The position numbers were made by a program, and so were the translations under genes. 15,821 nt of DNA from an uncultured Eubacteriales bacterium (lineage in GTDB: Bacteria > Bacillota > Clostridia > Christensenellales > Christensenellaceae), in NCBI GenBank assembly GCA_900545085.1, contig UQXU01000040.1:1-15821 (forward strand). The letters run 5' to 3'. Positions 15,190 to 15,821 of this stretch are shown piece after piece. Positions within the stretch are counted from its first letter, which is position 1. Each line of letters opens with the position of its first letter. Below the pieces are notes generated by a model. The model did no database searches. It saw only the letters and a program-made list of their open reading frames with translations, and was not told the DNA's origin.

Positions 15190-15821
15190 CTATCTTGCAA
15201 TATACTTGTCTATTATTCTGTTCGTACTGTTTCCATCACAAGCGCTCATGAAATAGTCTCTAAATTGTTTCATCCGTTCTAAATCAAACTGCTCCTCAGC
15301 ATTCAGTATTGCATCGGCCAGTTCTCCGTTCGTTTTCGCTATTACACCGGGAACCATTTCTTCATAATCATAAAAGAAATCTCGGCTGTCAGTATATTCG
15401 TCCAGATCGTAAGCAAAGAATATCATCGGACGCAGCATGAGCGAAAACTCAAAAATCAGCGAAGAATAGTCAGATATTACTATATCTGCGATGCAGAGCA
15501 TCTGATTTATTTCCATGGTCTTGCTGACGTCTACAGCAAAATTTTCATATTCCGGAGCGAGCTCAAATGCATTCGCCACCAGCGGATGAAGCTTGTAAAC
15601 TATGCAGTATTCATCGCCTAATCTGGCGCGCAAATATTCTATATGCAGAAGATCTCTGTTAAACGACTTTTTAATTGAGTTTCCTCGAAATGTCGGCGCA
15701 TACAGCACAAGCTTTTTGCCTTTGAGCTGCGGGTGCATTTTATAAAACTTGTCCTCGGCTTTTTTTATGTATTTTTTATCAAAAAACACATCTGTTCTGG
15801 GCGAGCCAAAAGCATCTATGT
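15190..15821 (-). CDS. CDP-glycerol glycerophosphotransferase family protein (N-terminus beyond window)
   Basis: The frame is open on the minus strand through the right edge (IDAFGSPRTDVFF precedes the GTG that could be mistaken for a start at 15789), so only the C-terminal 210 residues are seen. The TagB/TagF-family signature is clear: FGSPRTDVFF, LVLYAPTFRG, VYKLHPLV, the donor-site segment DIVISDYSSLIFEFSLMLRPMIFF, then RDFFYDYEEMVPG. These enzymes transfer glycerol-phosphate or similar units from CDP-activated donors in teichoic acid or capsule synthesis at the inner face of the membrane. The EamA gene follows two bases later. The precise polymer cannot be inferred. Confidence 0.9.
   Translation of the reverse strand, partial: IDAFGSPRTDVFFDKKYIKKAEDKFYKMHPQLKGKKLVLYAPTFRGNSIKKSFNRDLLHIEYLRARLGDEYCIVYKLHPLVANAFELAPEYENFAVDVSKTMEINQMLCIADIVISDYSSLIFEFSLMLRPMIFFAYDLDEYTDSRDFFYDYEEMVPGVIAKTNGELADAILNAEEQFDLERMKQFRDYFMSACDGNSTNRIIDKYIAR

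Noticed and set aside
15787..15789. GTG as the start of the glycerophosphotransferase-type gene
   Set aside because: The frame stays open to the window edge with conserved family residues (FGSPRTD) before the GTG, so the gene is cut by the window, not started here.

Overview
The window reads as chromosomal backbone of an endospore-forming Firmicute, most likely a Clostridia member. The sporulation genes sigG, spoIIGA, sigE and a ylmC/ymxH homologue support this, as do a HrcA-type CIRCE operator before groES-groEL, purine-rich ribosome binding sites and moderate-to-low GC content (judged by eye, not counted). I cannot name the species. I see no CRISPR array, complete insertion sequence or complete prophage. 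No gene-free stretch exceeds 300 bases; the longest is about 280 bases, between groES and the SDR gene.

Left part (1-2790, minus strand): the 5' two thirds of guaB (IMP dehydrogenase, running off the left edge), then pgeF, nrdR and ylmC, transcribed right to left. The ylmC-nrdR-pgeF block recalls the ylm genes that follow sigG in Bacillus and many Clostridia, but here it diverges from sigG. Next comes sigG (+, 2953-3726), a strong bidirectional hairpin terminator, then a minus-strand block of tRNA-Leu(GAG), dut and a YcxB-like membrane protein gene. The spoIIGA-sigE pair (+) follows. The usual spoIIGA-sigE-sigG cluster is therefore split and reordered, with housekeeping genes between its parts. 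After sigE lies a small lipoprotein gene with a promoter-like sequence at the sigE stop codon and a strong terminator.

Middle part (7355-12431, minus strand): a citrate synthase with a long inverted repeat in its leader, a COG1237-like metallo-beta-lactamase-fold hydrolase, a short DivIVA-like coiled-coil protein, then groES-groEL under a perfect CIRCE. Right part: a short-chain dehydrogenase gene followed by a LexA/CI-like repressor gene (HTH plus S24 autopeptidase), both plus strand and ending at a hairpin terminator. Then come an unusual cluster of three hairpins without a convincing gene, an EamA-family transporter and a CDP-glycerol glycerophosphotransferase-family protein that runs off the right edge.

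Most of this is ordinary. The observations I rank highest are: an IMP dehydrogenase strikingly like the enzyme of the protist Tritrichomonas foetus; the split sigma-factor cluster with a sigma-F-like promoter before sigG; the hairpin cluster at 14158-14251; and the inverted repeat before citrate synthase. I did not find a convincing new multi-gene system.
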